In this document: positions 56,039 to 64,000 of the stretch, one piece after another
Numbering within the stretch: the stretch's first letter is position 1
Layout: each line of letters begins with the position of its first letter
Source of the DNA: Carboxylicivirga sp.
GTDB taxonomy: Bacteria > Bacteroidota > Bacteroidia > Bacteroidales > Marinilabiliaceae
Direction: 5' to 3'
DNA length: 64,000 bases
Assembly (NCBI GenBank): GCA_025210475.1
Contig: JAOARW010000055.1
Location: forward strand, 62,001-126,000
The notes under the pieces: model-generated
The model's database searches: none
The model's input: the letters and a program-made list of their open reading frames with translations, nothing else
What the model was told of the DNA's origin: nothing
Program-made: the position numbers and the translations under genes

Positions 56039-56075
56039 AAAAGCCTCCTGAACAAACATTATTCAGGAGGCTTTT
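56039..56075. terminator. Bidirectional terminator between sulfatase and cupin genes
   Basis: 14-bp perfect stem AAAAGCCTCCTGAA / TTCAGGAGGCTTTT with a 9-nt loop, between convergent gene ends at 56027 and 56094. Confidence 0.9.
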
Positions 56076-56093
56076 ATTGACTTCTTACTTGTT

Positions 56094-56429
56094 TTACAAA
56101 AAGTCTTCTCGCATAGGTGAGAACACATCAATCAGCATTCCTTTTTCCAAACACACTACCCCATGTTCCTTATCCGAAGGTGCAAAAAAGCAATCCCCAG
56201 TCTGTAATATTTGCTTTTCACCACTAATTGTTACTTCAAAACGACCACTAGCCACATAAGTTGTCTGAACATGTGGGTGGGTATGTAAAGCTCCAACGGC
56301 ACCTTGCTCAAAGGCAACTTTCACCATCATAATGCTTTTGTCGTAAGCGCTTATCTGACGCTTGATGCCTTTTTCAACTTCCTGCCACTCATTCTCCTTC
56401 TCAATAAAAAAATGCTTACTTGTTTTCAT
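56094..56429 (-). CDS. kdgF: KdgF-like cupin protein
   Basis: 111 residues forming one double-stranded beta-helix: GALHTHPHVQTTYVASGRFEVTI (metal-binding His-x-His-x5 region with HPHxQ), then GDCFFAPSDKEHGVVCLEKG. The size and motifs match KdgF, which catalyses linearisation of 4,5-unsaturated monouronates to 4-deoxy-5-ketouronate. That is the step after GH88 in glycosaminoglycan breakdown, so the location is apt. Thirty bp after the DUF1961 gene. Assignment is by fold and context; generic cupins look alike. Confidence 0.7.
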   Translation of the reverse strand: MKTSKHFFIEKENEWQEVEKGIKRQISAYDKSIMMVKVAFEQGAVGALHTHPHVQTTYVASGRFEVTISGEKQILQTGDCFFAPSDKEHGVVCLEKGMLIDVFSPMREDFL

Positions 56430-56459
56430 GTTCGTTTCGTATATAATCGTTGAAATTCT

Positions 56460-57287
56460 TTAATCTATTATCTCATAAATCCGGTAGTTATCGTACAAGC
56501 CCTTGGCCGGCACCATTAAACGAATGGCTGCTTGGCCTCCCTTTAAATAATCGTCCTCGGTTTTATCCATATAGCGAAAACTTAACTGATCGTTTATGTA
56601 CCACTCAATCGTATCTTTATATTTCACTATTTTCAGGCGATGGACTGCTTTTGCATCCGCTAAGGTATAATCTTCCCCTTTAATCGTTAAGTGCCTGCCG
56701 GGACATTTTCGCATATTGCTTGTTCCGCGCCCCGGAGCAAAAAAGGAAATCCGATAATTGTAAAGATCACTTTTTGTGTACTGCGCAGCCAGACCCCAAC
56801 GCTTCTTTAAGGAAGCATCAAACACATCCTGTCCTTCCTTGCCGGAACAACTGAACATGAGCATGTGTAGGGCATTATCACTCAAGCTCTGAAAATCACA
56901 TTCTAAAACATAATTATCGGGCGTTTTAAAACGATTCCACAATACCAAATGCCCACCGCGAAATTTACCGTCGTAGTAGTATTCTTGTACCTGCACCCCA
57001 ATATCACTTCGCATGGCTGCTTCAACAGCTGTGTAATACTCCTCTCCCAAGCCACTAAAGGGCTGTCCATGCATATTAAAATACGCATTGGCAGCCTCAA
57101 AATACTTGGAGTACAGTAATAGCCTACCATCTTTAATACTAGCTACTCCTGGACCTTCCATCACCCAATCATTTAAATCATCAGATGAATTAAAATCACA
57201 ACTATAAACCAATTTCGTATTATAATCCTGAGCTACAGAAAAAACATAAAAAAGGATAAAGCAGATACTTAACAATATTCGATTCAT
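56460..57287 (-). CDS. DUF1961 family secreted protein (YesU-like)
   Basis: 275 residues with a Sec signal (VFSVAQ). Beta-sandwich of concanavalin-A-like type: YSCDFNSSDDLNDWVMEGPGVASIKDGRLLLYSK, GGHLVLWNRFKTPDNYVLECDF, RISFFAPGRGTS, TIEWYINDQLSFRYMD, matching the DUF1961/YesU family found in polysaccharide-degradation clusters. Function of the family is not established; binding or cleavage of a uronic-acid polymer is inferred from context. A terminator (57318-57349) lies 30 bp upstream, so expression may depend on readthrough or on a promoter hidden near it. Confidence 0.8.
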   Translation of the reverse strand: MNRILLSICFILFYVFSVAQDYNTKLVYSCDFNSSDDLNDWVMEGPGVASIKDGRLLLYSKYFEAANAYFNMHGQPFSGLGEEYYTAVEAAMRSDIGVQVQEYYYDGKFRGGHLVLWNRFKTPDNYVLECDFQSLSDNALHMLMFSCSGKEGQDVFDASLKKRWGLAAQYTKSDLYNYRISFFAPGRGTSNMRKCPGRHLTIKGEDYTLADAKAVHRLKIVKYKDTIEWYINDQLSFRYMDKTEDDYLKGGQAAIRLMVPAKGLYDNYRIYEIID

Positions 57288-57317
57288 TCTTCCTACAATT
57301 ATATTACAATGAAAAAC

Positions 57318-57349
57318 AAAGCCGGATCAATTGCAGCCAATCCGGCTTT
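57318..57349 (-). terminator. Terminator after the two PL8 genes
   Basis: Perfect 10-bp stem AAAGCCGGAT / ATCCGGCTTT with a 12-nt loop, 6 bp after the PL8 stop at 57356; T-rich tail on the minus strand (GTTTTTC). Confidence 0.85.
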
Positions 57350-57355
57350 CATCCT

Positions 57356-60300
57356 TTAATTTGTTTGTTCTCTCAGTGGTATATCGATGCTTTTACCATC
57401 CTTACAATACACTTTAAAGGTCGTCTGCCCATCTGAGTAATCGTACGACAACAGCTCGTAAACATAGGCGGCCGGCTTCCAATTGCCTTTTATTTCAATG
57501 GTTGCGATGCTTCCTTGCGACCATTCGTGAACAATGTCATTTGGCATGACCGACATGTTATGATTCCACTTTTTCAGCTTCAGATCAGGATTGGCCACTG
57601 TCAGTTTGGCGTTATGTCCACACTGTTGAATATATAAAAGCACTGGTGTATCAACTTTGTGAAGCAAACCCTTATCCACAGCTTTTGAAGCATTAAAAAT
57701 AGCATAAGCGGTTGCCTGCAATTGATTGTGCTTCACAATATGCGCATCGATATCACGCTGCAATACTTCATAGCCTTTGTTGGCTTTACGTTTTAAGGCA
57801 TCTTTCAGTTGATCATCCATCAAAACAAGGTATTCGTAACCCACTCCCTTAGGATTGGTACCATGGTTAATCCAGGCTTTAACATGAGGGGTGGTCAGGC
57901 TTAGGTATTTTCCGTTGCCACTCTTCATAAAAGCATGCTGAGGTCCCTGTTCCAATTCAACCTTAAACGCTTCGGGAATTATGTAATGAATGCCCTGCAC
58001 ATCTGTAAACAAACCACCATTAAGTGTTTTCTTCAGATCTCTGGTATCTCCAATAGATTGTCCATTCAATAATGTCGACTTGTTCTGCACTCCATCCTCA
58101 CCAATATTATTTTGGAACAAGGTTGTGATGGTCGAATACTGCTCATCATTATTCTTGATATCAGAGCCCAGGCATACAATTTCGTTACCAAAGAAGAAGT
58201 AAGACTTATGAGCTCTAAAGCTGCTGTCGAATAATACCTGATCGGGTGCCGGTTCAACATCATCGCGCAATTCCATGGCAAAAACACCGTTTTTACCATT
58301 AGCTGTCAATCCCGAGGCAAAAACACTTTCGGTGAAACTGCGGTGAAATCCTTCTTTGTACTTTTCTGTAGGGGTATTTTTATAATAAAGCTTCTCAACC
58401 GGTAAAGCCTTGGTGGTTGCTCCTGGTAAAAATGCCCAGTGAAAACCACTGTTTTGCTCCATGCCTCCCGCTTTCATGCCGCCAGCCGGTGATGATTTAA
58501 ACAAAAACATGGCTCCATGACTCAGGTAACGACCAAGGTTGTTTTCACCCTTATGTCCTGTTTCATAGTCCCACACATATTTGCTGTATCCTTTGACCGT
58601 GGCCAGCCAGTTATCGCGACGATGCACTAAAAGACTCGAATAAGGCATGCTGTAATTTCCATCTGAAGGAGCCAGCATTTTATTGCCCATCTTTTGATTT
58701 AACCCAACCATTAATTCGATGATACCGTATGTTCCTGAATAGGTTAAAGCCGGTGTTAAAATGCCCTTAACATTATTTTGTGGACTGATGGTATATAAAT
58801 AATTAAACACCTCTGCCATTTCCTCATCTTCAACGGCTTGCTCATTCATCGACATAAAAGCATAGGCCGGTAACATAAAGCGATCAATACCACTGTTTTT
58901 GTATGGGAACCGGCCACTGACGCCCATATGCAAATCCACTCCATGAGCAATTTCATATTGACGGATTAAAGCCTGCTTAATGTTTTGTGTGGCTTGCTGT
59001 GATAAAGCAAAATCGGTATCGTTTAATAACCATTTTATCATGGCCATGGTATTTACCGCCGATACGCCATAAGCATTTAAATAGGTGCCACGGTGATGAA
59101 AAATAGAGTAATCGGGTTTCACCGTATCGGCATATCCGGGGGCAAACGCGGCCACGTAATCCATATATACTTTTAGCTCTTTAAGCATGTGACTTTTCTG
59201 CTGTCCTTCCGGCATTAACAAAACCGTGATTAGTTTGGCCAAGGCACCACCACGAACCATATCGGTATTTTCACCCTTTGACTTATCGCAGTCGATAATG
59301 TTACCAATACGTGTGTGCCAGGCTAAACATTTTTGGTGCATCTCCAACATGTCGGCAGGCAAATCATTGCGCATTAAAAACAGCGATACCGCATAGGCAT
59401 TCAGGCGAATAATATGATCCACCGTTCCCAAAGCACTTCCTGCAGCCCATCCCTGATCGGCAAAATAGTTATACAGCTTCAGCAGTTTATCTTTCGACTC
59501 CTCTGAATTGTATAAACGGTAATCAACCGCCAAAGGGAAAAGGGTATTCTGCATCACAATCTGGAAATTTTGCCCGTTAACCGTGCCATGCTCATCCCTG
59601 CAGGTAAACAATGAAATTCCTTTAACAATATCTCCTTGCTGATGCAGATTCAGTTCGTTATACGTTTTGTTGGCCCGCTTTAACTGTTGAGCCGTTTCTT
59701 TTTTCAGGTTGATGGCATGCTTCTTCCACTCATTGGCGCCATTGCCAAGAATGATGTATTCCAAGCGGCGTTCAATATCTTTTGTTAATGCTGCTTTGGT
59801 ATCATCATTTCCTGATGAGCACAAGAACTGCTCATATTTTTGATAGGGTGAAAGTATTTCATAGCTATCGGAGCGAACTTCAGCCTTGTTATTAACAAAT
59901 ATATGATCGGAATGGCGCTTGTAAGAGATAAACTCAAGCAGTTGAAAATGATCGATAAACAATGTGCCTTTTTTTGCTGTTCCAATCGGTTGGGCAATGA
60001 TGGTGTTCATATCATCACTTCCCTGGTAGTTATCAACAGAAGCATCTTCATTAAATTGCACCCAGACTGCTCTCCACCCTGTGAAATCAAGATTAATGGA
60101 AAAACTATACTTCGGATTATTCTTAGCTTCGCGGGCATTACTACCTATGCGAAACGCCATTCGGCCTGCACTGGCTTCTTCCTGGTAAACCCACATTTTT
60201 ATACCGCCGTAATACCCTTCTTTATAAAAAGCCGGTTCATAATTTTCAGGCTGACCACCAACATATTTCGAAGCCGCTTTATTTAAGCCTTGCAGTTGAT

Positions 60301-60547
60301 CAATGGTAAGTACATCGTTCTTCTTCCAGTCCCATAATAAAGCTTTCACACCTTGCTTTTGATGTTTGTCAGATAATGCAAGCCGCCCTTTGCTAACCTT
60401 CCAGTTCTGAATATCAGCCTCATCCTCAAAACCCAGTTTATTGATTACAATATCCTGCTTAATTTTAATCTTTCCCTTGTCAATGGCCTTCAGGTTTACC
60501 AAAGCCATTGATGCAATAATCAGTAGTGTAAATATTTTTGTTTGCAT
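57356..60547 (-). CDS. Chondroitinase ABC-type PL8 lyase
   Basis: 1063 residues. Signal peptide about 1-21. Lyase_N carbohydrate-binding jelly roll 35-205 (GFEDEADIQNWKVSKGRLALS, GVKALLWDWKKND), alpha/alpha catalytic domain about 235-600, PL8 super-sandwich about 640-900 and tail. Active-site pattern SIFHHRGTYLNAYG gives His485 and Tyr493; SGRFPY gives Arg546, spaced much as in Proteus chondroitinase ABC (His501, Tyr508, Arg560). Cleaves chondroitin sulfate, dermatan sulfate or hyaluronan by beta-elimination; exact preference unknown. Unlike its upstream neighbour it has no T9SS tail, so likely periplasmic. 17 bp after the upstream PL8 gene. Confidence 0.9.
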   Translation of the reverse strand: MQTKIFTLLIIASMALVNLKAIDKGKIKIKQDIVINKLGFEDEADIQNWKVSKGRLALSDKHQKQGVKALLWDWKKNDVLTIDQLQGLNKAASKYVGGQPENYEPAFYKEGYYGGIKMWVYQEEASAGRMAFRIGSNAREAKNNPKYSFSINLDFTGWRAVWVQFNEDASVDNYQGSDDMNTIIAQPIGTAKKGTLFIDHFQLLEFISYKRHSDHIFVNNKAEVRSDSYEILSPYQKYEQFLCSSGNDDTKAALTKDIERRLEYIILGNGANEWKKHAINLKKETAQQLKRANKTYNELNLHQQGDIVKGISLFTCRDEHGTVNGQNFQIVMQNTLFPLAVDYRLYNSEESKDKLLKLYNYFADQGWAAGSALGTVDHIIRLNAYAVSLFLMRNDLPADMLEMHQKCLAWHTRIGNIIDCDKSKGENTDMVRGGALAKLITVLLMPEGQQKSHMLKELKVYMDYVAAFAPGYADTVKPDYSIFHHRGTYLNAYGVSAVNTMAMIKWLLNDTDFALSQQATQNIKQALIRQYEIAHGVDLHMGVSGRFPYKNSGIDRFMLPAYAFMSMNEQAVEDEEMAEVFNYLYTISPQNNVKGILTPALTYSGTYGIIELMVGLNQKMGNKMLAPSDGNYSMPYSSLLVHRRDNWLATVKGYSKYVWDYETGHKGENNLGRYLSHGAMFLFKSSPAGGMKAGGMEQNSGFHWAFLPGATTKALPVEKLYYKNTPTEKYKEGFHRSFTESVFASGLTANGKNGVFAMELRDDVEPAPDQVLFDSSFRAHKSYFFFGNEIVCLGSDIKNNDEQYSTITTLFQNNIGEDGVQNKSTLLNGQSIGDTRDLKKTLNGGLFTDVQGIHYIIPEAFKVELEQGPQHAFMKSGNGKYLSLTTPHVKAWINHGTNPKGVGYEYLVLMDDQLKDALKRKANKGYEVLQRDIDAHIVKHNQLQATAYAIFNASKAVDKGLLHKVDTPVLLYIQQCGHNAKLTVANPDLKLKKWNHNMSVMPNDIVHEWSQGSIATIEIKGNWKPAAYVYELLSYDYSDGQTTFKVYCKDGKSIDIPLREQTN

Positions 60548-60564
60548 CGTTAACTATTTGTCTT

Positions 60565-63500
60565 TTATCTGGATGTAACTTTTAATACTTTAATTCGATT
60601 CTTTTGAGTGCCTTTTTCTTGTTCGAGAATGTATAATCCATCGTCCAATAAATTCATGTTAAACGAATCCACCTTATCAGCAGATAACAAACACCGTCCT
60701 TCTAAATTAAACAGCGAAGCACTTTCCGACATGGAGAAGTAAAGCATGCCCGATGTAGGATTTGGCCACGCTTGTGCTCCTTCGATATCTTCATTAGTGA
60801 TTGCGCTGGCTGTATCCGGTTTTAATATAAAATCGTAAGTTTCTGCATCGTGCGTATCAACGGCAATAACAGTTGATGATCCCTGACTGGATTTAATCCG
60901 GATATTATCGGGTAAATCATCAGCCACCCAAGCTCCTTTAAGCCTTAATTCAACCGTTTGTCCCTCGAAAGGTCCGAATAAATCATCAAAACTGCGCACA
61001 TCACCAATGCCATCGTATTTGTTCCGATTAAAATCAGGATTGCAGATACTCAGACTTTTACTCTTATCTGCCTGATCGGTAACCATCACCATCACTGGCA
61101 AGGATGTTTGTTGAATGAAGTCATCATCCGTGCTTTTATTGGCTGAAAACAAGGCATAACCCGTTTGTCTCAATGCATTATGCTTTATAATGTGTGCATC
61201 GCCATTGTGCTGAATCACCTTGTAAGAAGGGCTATTGGCTAAACGGTTTAGTTCCTCCTGATTTGTTTGCATCAAAACCACATACTCGTATTCATCAATA
61301 TCTGCATGATTGAACCAGGCCGTCAGCACCTCTCCTGAGCTTGCTTTACGCCGCATGGTTTCCGAGTTTCGTTGTGCAAAGCTGATATTAAGGTTGGCAT
61401 CATCAGGAATAAAAACCCCTTTGCCTTTTGAATCCAGTATGCTTGCAGAAGCTTTGACGGGCGTATAAGAATAGGCTAATTGATCAACCAATTCGCCATT
61501 GATATGATATGTATAGGCCGACGATGAAATTACATTTTGTAAAATGGTGGATTCGGTTTTAGCAGCTTGCGCCGATTGAATGTCCGATCCCAAACAAACC
61601 ATCATACCCGGCTCAAAGAAAAAGATTGACTTTTTAAAAGACAGCCCGGTGCCATAATGCACATCGTCATAATCCATCGCCCAAACACCGGCCTGATGAT
61701 TTTGTTCCACACCTCCAACAAAAGTATTAGGTGTAAAACTCCGCTGCTGATCGCTCATCAGATCCGACAGTTGCATGTTCACGCTTGTTGTTCCCGGAAT
61801 ACGGCACCAATCCCAGCCATTATTGTAATCGTGCCCGCTTTTCACCATCGACGGATAAGGTATTACATTATTGATGGTTTCCATTTGACCGTAACTATCG
61901 TAACGACCGTAGGTGTTTTCGTTCTTCCCGCTTTCAAAATCCCACACGTAAGCACTGGTTCCCTTAACAGAAACAAACCAATTATCGCTTCGGAATGTGG
62001 CCATGGCCGCATAAGGTTTTATCCAAACTCCTTTGGGATTAGAGGCTAGCTCTGTTGTGCTGTTTGCTACATCCAGTATGGCTTCCATCTCTCCGGGTGT
62101 ATTAAAATAAGAGATGGTCATGGAAGCATCCTTGATTAAATCACTAACCGGCTGATCCTCCGGATGCCAATAGGCCAAAGCGGTTGAAGCCAATTCCTGA
62201 TCCACCTCCCCTTCTTTCATACATTGTGACAGATAGGCGAAAGGAGTGATCATGCTAACGGCCTTCTCCAGTCCGCTGATGCGCCCCGAAATACTTTTCG
62301 GAACATCGTAAAAACCCGTTATGTTGCGGTAATTCATCAGGTACTTTTTAACCGTTTCTTTGGATTCTGTATCAGCATCAAAAGCTGTGTGCCTTAAAAA
62401 ATATAATACCTGGCTGATGATGTGAACACCATTATTGGAATAGGCATTCATGTATGGACCCCGGTGATGATAGCCCATGCCGTCGGGTTTAATACCGCCG
62501 GTCCATCCTTCGAATGTACGCAGGTTACGGTTTAACCACTGTGTGTAATGGTTCATGTATTGAACCTTAACCGGATTGTTGTTATCCATCATCAAAATAT
62601 ACATAAGGCGCATCAGTGTGTTGGAACGAAAATCATCCACACTCACCTCCAGACGATCTGTTAACGGGGCAAACATGATGTTAAAATAGCTCAACCAATG
62701 CAGTGTTGCCATCTCGCGGTCAAGCTTAGTCTGCCCATTTATCCAGGCTTGCTGTTTCAGCTCGTCCTGTAACAAGTACACGGCATAAGCCCAGGCGGCT
62801 GTTCGCAGCTTCTGATGATCGGTTGTTTCCATGGCACTCCCGGCTGCCCAGCCCTGATCGTGCATGTAATCAAATAAGAGCAACAGCTTTTCTTTACTGG
62901 ATTGATTGCCATTTAAGCGATAATCCAATGCTAATTGCAAGCATAGTTTTTCGCCGATATCGCGTCCGAACTTTGGGCTATGGGTTGATTTATTGGGAAA
63001 CAAACCTGGTCCGTAAATCCGATCATCAACTATTTTAATGTCCAGGTCACCATAGCGTCTGACGCCACTCGCAACGTAACTATTCCTGGCTTTCAGGCGA
63101 GCTTTCATGTGTGTATCGGTACTGTACTTATCGGTTCCCAACAACCAATTATCAAAGCGTTGCGTTATGGTCTCCAGGGTTTGTTTAGCTTCCTCGCTAA
63201 CCGTCGATGGAAGGGGCAAAGTAGCCTCGGGATATCGCTGTTCATAAATCCAGCTGGCCCATTCATCGCGTACTTCTTCGTTATCGGTATAGGGGTAAGG
63301 GTGTGCATACTGATAAGCGGGCGACCGCTTATAACTCACAGAAGGTGCAAACTCAACAATGTCGAAATAAACACTTCCGGCATTGGTGTTTTCGGGTGCC
63401 AGTATTTCCATGCGGCTTAATGCGATCTGATCGCCGGAAACAACGATGTCGTCCCAGAAACGTACCCATAAACCACGCCAGCCGGTAAAATTAATCTGGT

Positions 63501-63873
63501 ATTTAAAACGACAACGTAAGGTATTGGACTGATCGTAAAACCTGAATTCGATGGGATCGTCAATGTTGTTTTCGCTGTAAAACCAGATGTGCATGCCGGA
63601 ATTGCTTTTTACACTGACATTTTTTAAATCCGGATCGGTAACGGATATTTTTGAGCCCGCTTGCCAATCCCAGCGAAGGGACGATTGACCTTGCTTATGC
63701 CGCCTGCCCGACAAGGCAATTTGTCCGCCGCTAACTGCCTTCCAATAGGAAGGAATGGCACTTTCAAAGGATTCACAGTTATCAAAACTATCTGATTCGT
63801 CAAACTGTGCCTTTGCTCTACTTACACCAAAGGTAAGCACCAGAACAAGAATTAATATGAGTGATTTTTTCAT
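60565..63873 (-). CDS. Chondroitinase ABC-type PL8 lyase with T9SS sorting domain
   Basis: 1102 residues. Signal peptide about 1-22 (SRAKAQ), Lyase_N domain 27-180 (DNCESFESAIPSYWKAVSGG), alpha/alpha domain with KPDGMGYHHRGPYMNAYSNNG (His470, Tyr478) and SGRISG (Arg531), PL8 sandwich, then a T9SS type A C-terminal domain (GAQAWPNPTSGMLYFSM...NRIKVLKVTSR). The His-Tyr-Arg spacing equals that of the downstream PL8. T9SS export makes this the likely surface or extracellular endo-acting enzyme, with the downstream PL8 finishing products in the periplasm. First gene of its operon, with the regulator box 89 bp before the start. Confidence 0.92.
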   Translation of the reverse strand: MKKSLILILVLVLTFGVSRAKAQFDESDSFDNCESFESAIPSYWKAVSGGQIALSGRRHKQGQSSLRWDWQAGSKISVTDPDLKNVSVKSNSGMHIWFYSENNIDDPIEFRFYDQSNTLRCRFKYQINFTGWRGLWVRFWDDIVVSGDQIALSRMEILAPENTNAGSVYFDIVEFAPSVSYKRSPAYQYAHPYPYTDNEEVRDEWASWIYEQRYPEATLPLPSTVSEEAKQTLETITQRFDNWLLGTDKYSTDTHMKARLKARNSYVASGVRRYGDLDIKIVDDRIYGPGLFPNKSTHSPKFGRDIGEKLCLQLALDYRLNGNQSSKEKLLLLFDYMHDQGWAAGSAMETTDHQKLRTAAWAYAVYLLQDELKQQAWINGQTKLDREMATLHWLSYFNIMFAPLTDRLEVSVDDFRSNTLMRLMYILMMDNNNPVKVQYMNHYTQWLNRNLRTFEGWTGGIKPDGMGYHHRGPYMNAYSNNGVHIISQVLYFLRHTAFDADTESKETVKKYLMNYRNITGFYDVPKSISGRISGLEKAVSMITPFAYLSQCMKEGEVDQELASTALAYWHPEDQPVSDLIKDASMTISYFNTPGEMEAILDVANSTTELASNPKGVWIKPYAAMATFRSDNWFVSVKGTSAYVWDFESGKNENTYGRYDSYGQMETINNVIPYPSMVKSGHDYNNGWDWCRIPGTTSVNMQLSDLMSDQQRSFTPNTFVGGVEQNHQAGVWAMDYDDVHYGTGLSFKKSIFFFEPGMMVCLGSDIQSAQAAKTESTILQNVISSSAYTYHINGELVDQLAYSYTPVKASASILDSKGKGVFIPDDANLNISFAQRNSETMRRKASSGEVLTAWFNHADIDEYEYVVLMQTNQEELNRLANSPSYKVIQHNGDAHIIKHNALRQTGYALFSANKSTDDDFIQQTSLPVMVMVTDQADKSKSLSICNPDFNRNKYDGIGDVRSFDDLFGPFEGQTVELRLKGAWVADDLPDNIRIKSSQGSSTVIAVDTHDAETYDFILKPDTASAITNEDIEGAQAWPNPTSGMLYFSMSESASLFNLEGRCLLSADKVDSFNMNLLDDGLYILEQEKGTQKNRIKVLKVTSR

Positions 63874-64000
63874 TGAATATGATTGTATTAAGCGCTGTAA
63901 CTAATTTATTGCAATATTAGAGGCAATGGGCATTTACGAGGTGCACAATCATTCAAATTAGTTTTAAAATAGTTGAAAATAGTTTTAGACAGGTTTAAAG
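63874..64000. other. Upstream region of the PL8 operon
   Basis: 127 bp without a gene at the window end. It holds the regulator box at 63962-63977. A weak TAnnTTTG-like TAATATTG is visible on the minus strand; no -33 element is convincing. Confidence 0.5.
63962..63998 (-). promoter_or_regulatory. Candidate HTCS operator upstream of the PL8 operon
   Basis: In the PL8 direction TTCAACTATTTTAAAA (63977-63962), with TTAAAC 21 bp upstream (63998-63993). Same box and orientation as upstream of susC, GH88 and ROK. Confidence 0.55.

Noticed and set aside
1-64000. CRISPR arrays, rRNA, tRNA, insertion sequences or phage genes
   Set aside because: No repeat-spacer pattern, transposase, integrase or tRNA-like cloverleaf was noticed on reading; only short repeats at 37654-37779 stood out.

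Overview
The window (about 40% G+C by eye) comes from a Bacteroidota bacterium. The signs are SusC/SusD pairs, a one-protein hybrid two-component regulator, type IX secretion (T9SS) C-terminal sorting domains, many SPII lipoproteins, and TAnnTTTG-type promoter boxes in place of sigma70 boxes. The mix of T9SS cargo, sulfatases and glycosaminoglycan lyases suggests a marine or polysaccharide-rich habitat, possibly order Marinilabiliales; that placement is inference.

Region 1 (1-25.6 kb) is an exopolysaccharide/capsule locus. A 5'-truncated beta-helix protein and a T9SS-exported SGNH-like protein lie on the + strand and converge on a terminator at 2540-2562. Facing them, a run of 22 closely spaced minus-strand genes (25568 down to 2593) encodes export (Wza, Wzc), polymerisation (Wzy-like), flipping (Wzx), four GT4 and one GT2 glycosyltransferases, and decoration: two hexapeptide acetyltransferases, a NeuD-type acyltransferase, a GNAT, one NodB-type deacetylase, two tandem deacetylase-like paralogues, a CapA-type phosphatase, an ATP-grasp ligase and an SGNH lipoprotein. 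It also holds a small acyl-carrier cassette (ACP, KAS III, SDR, NeuD-like) that could build and attach a short hydroxyacyl group. No initiating sugar-phosphate transferase or nucleotide-sugar gene is present.

Region 2 (25.9-64 kb) is a polysaccharide utilisation locus (PUL) for sulfated glycosaminoglycans. It comprises a minus-strand ROK kinase / FucP-type transporter / sulfatase unit; an iduronate-2-sulfatase-like gene; a 1349-residue HTCS sensor-regulator; susC and susD; a + operon of GH88, PL12 heparinase, GH88, two sulfatases and two anchor-J-fold proteins; a divergent PL8-fold protein with a sulfatase; and a minus operon of two chondroitinase ABC-type PL8 lyases followed by DUF1961 and KdgF-like cupin genes. 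Together this supports extracellular lysis of heparan- and chondroitin/hyaluronan-type chains, SusCD import, desulfation, GH88 release of unsaturated uronate, KdgF-type linearisation, and uptake plus phosphorylation of the amino sugar.

The most notable non-coding signal is a 16-bp box, TT(C/G)AAC-n-ATTTT(A/G)(A/C)AA, found upstream of susC, the GH88 operon, the PL8 operon and the ROK operon, always in the same orientation relative to the gene and with a second TTnAAC-like half site 21 bp away. It is a good candidate for the HTCS operator. Other notable points are a PL8-fold protein lacking the aligned catalytic tyrosine, and a 26-bp direct repeat at the susC-susD junction that duplicates the susD start region around a hairpin.
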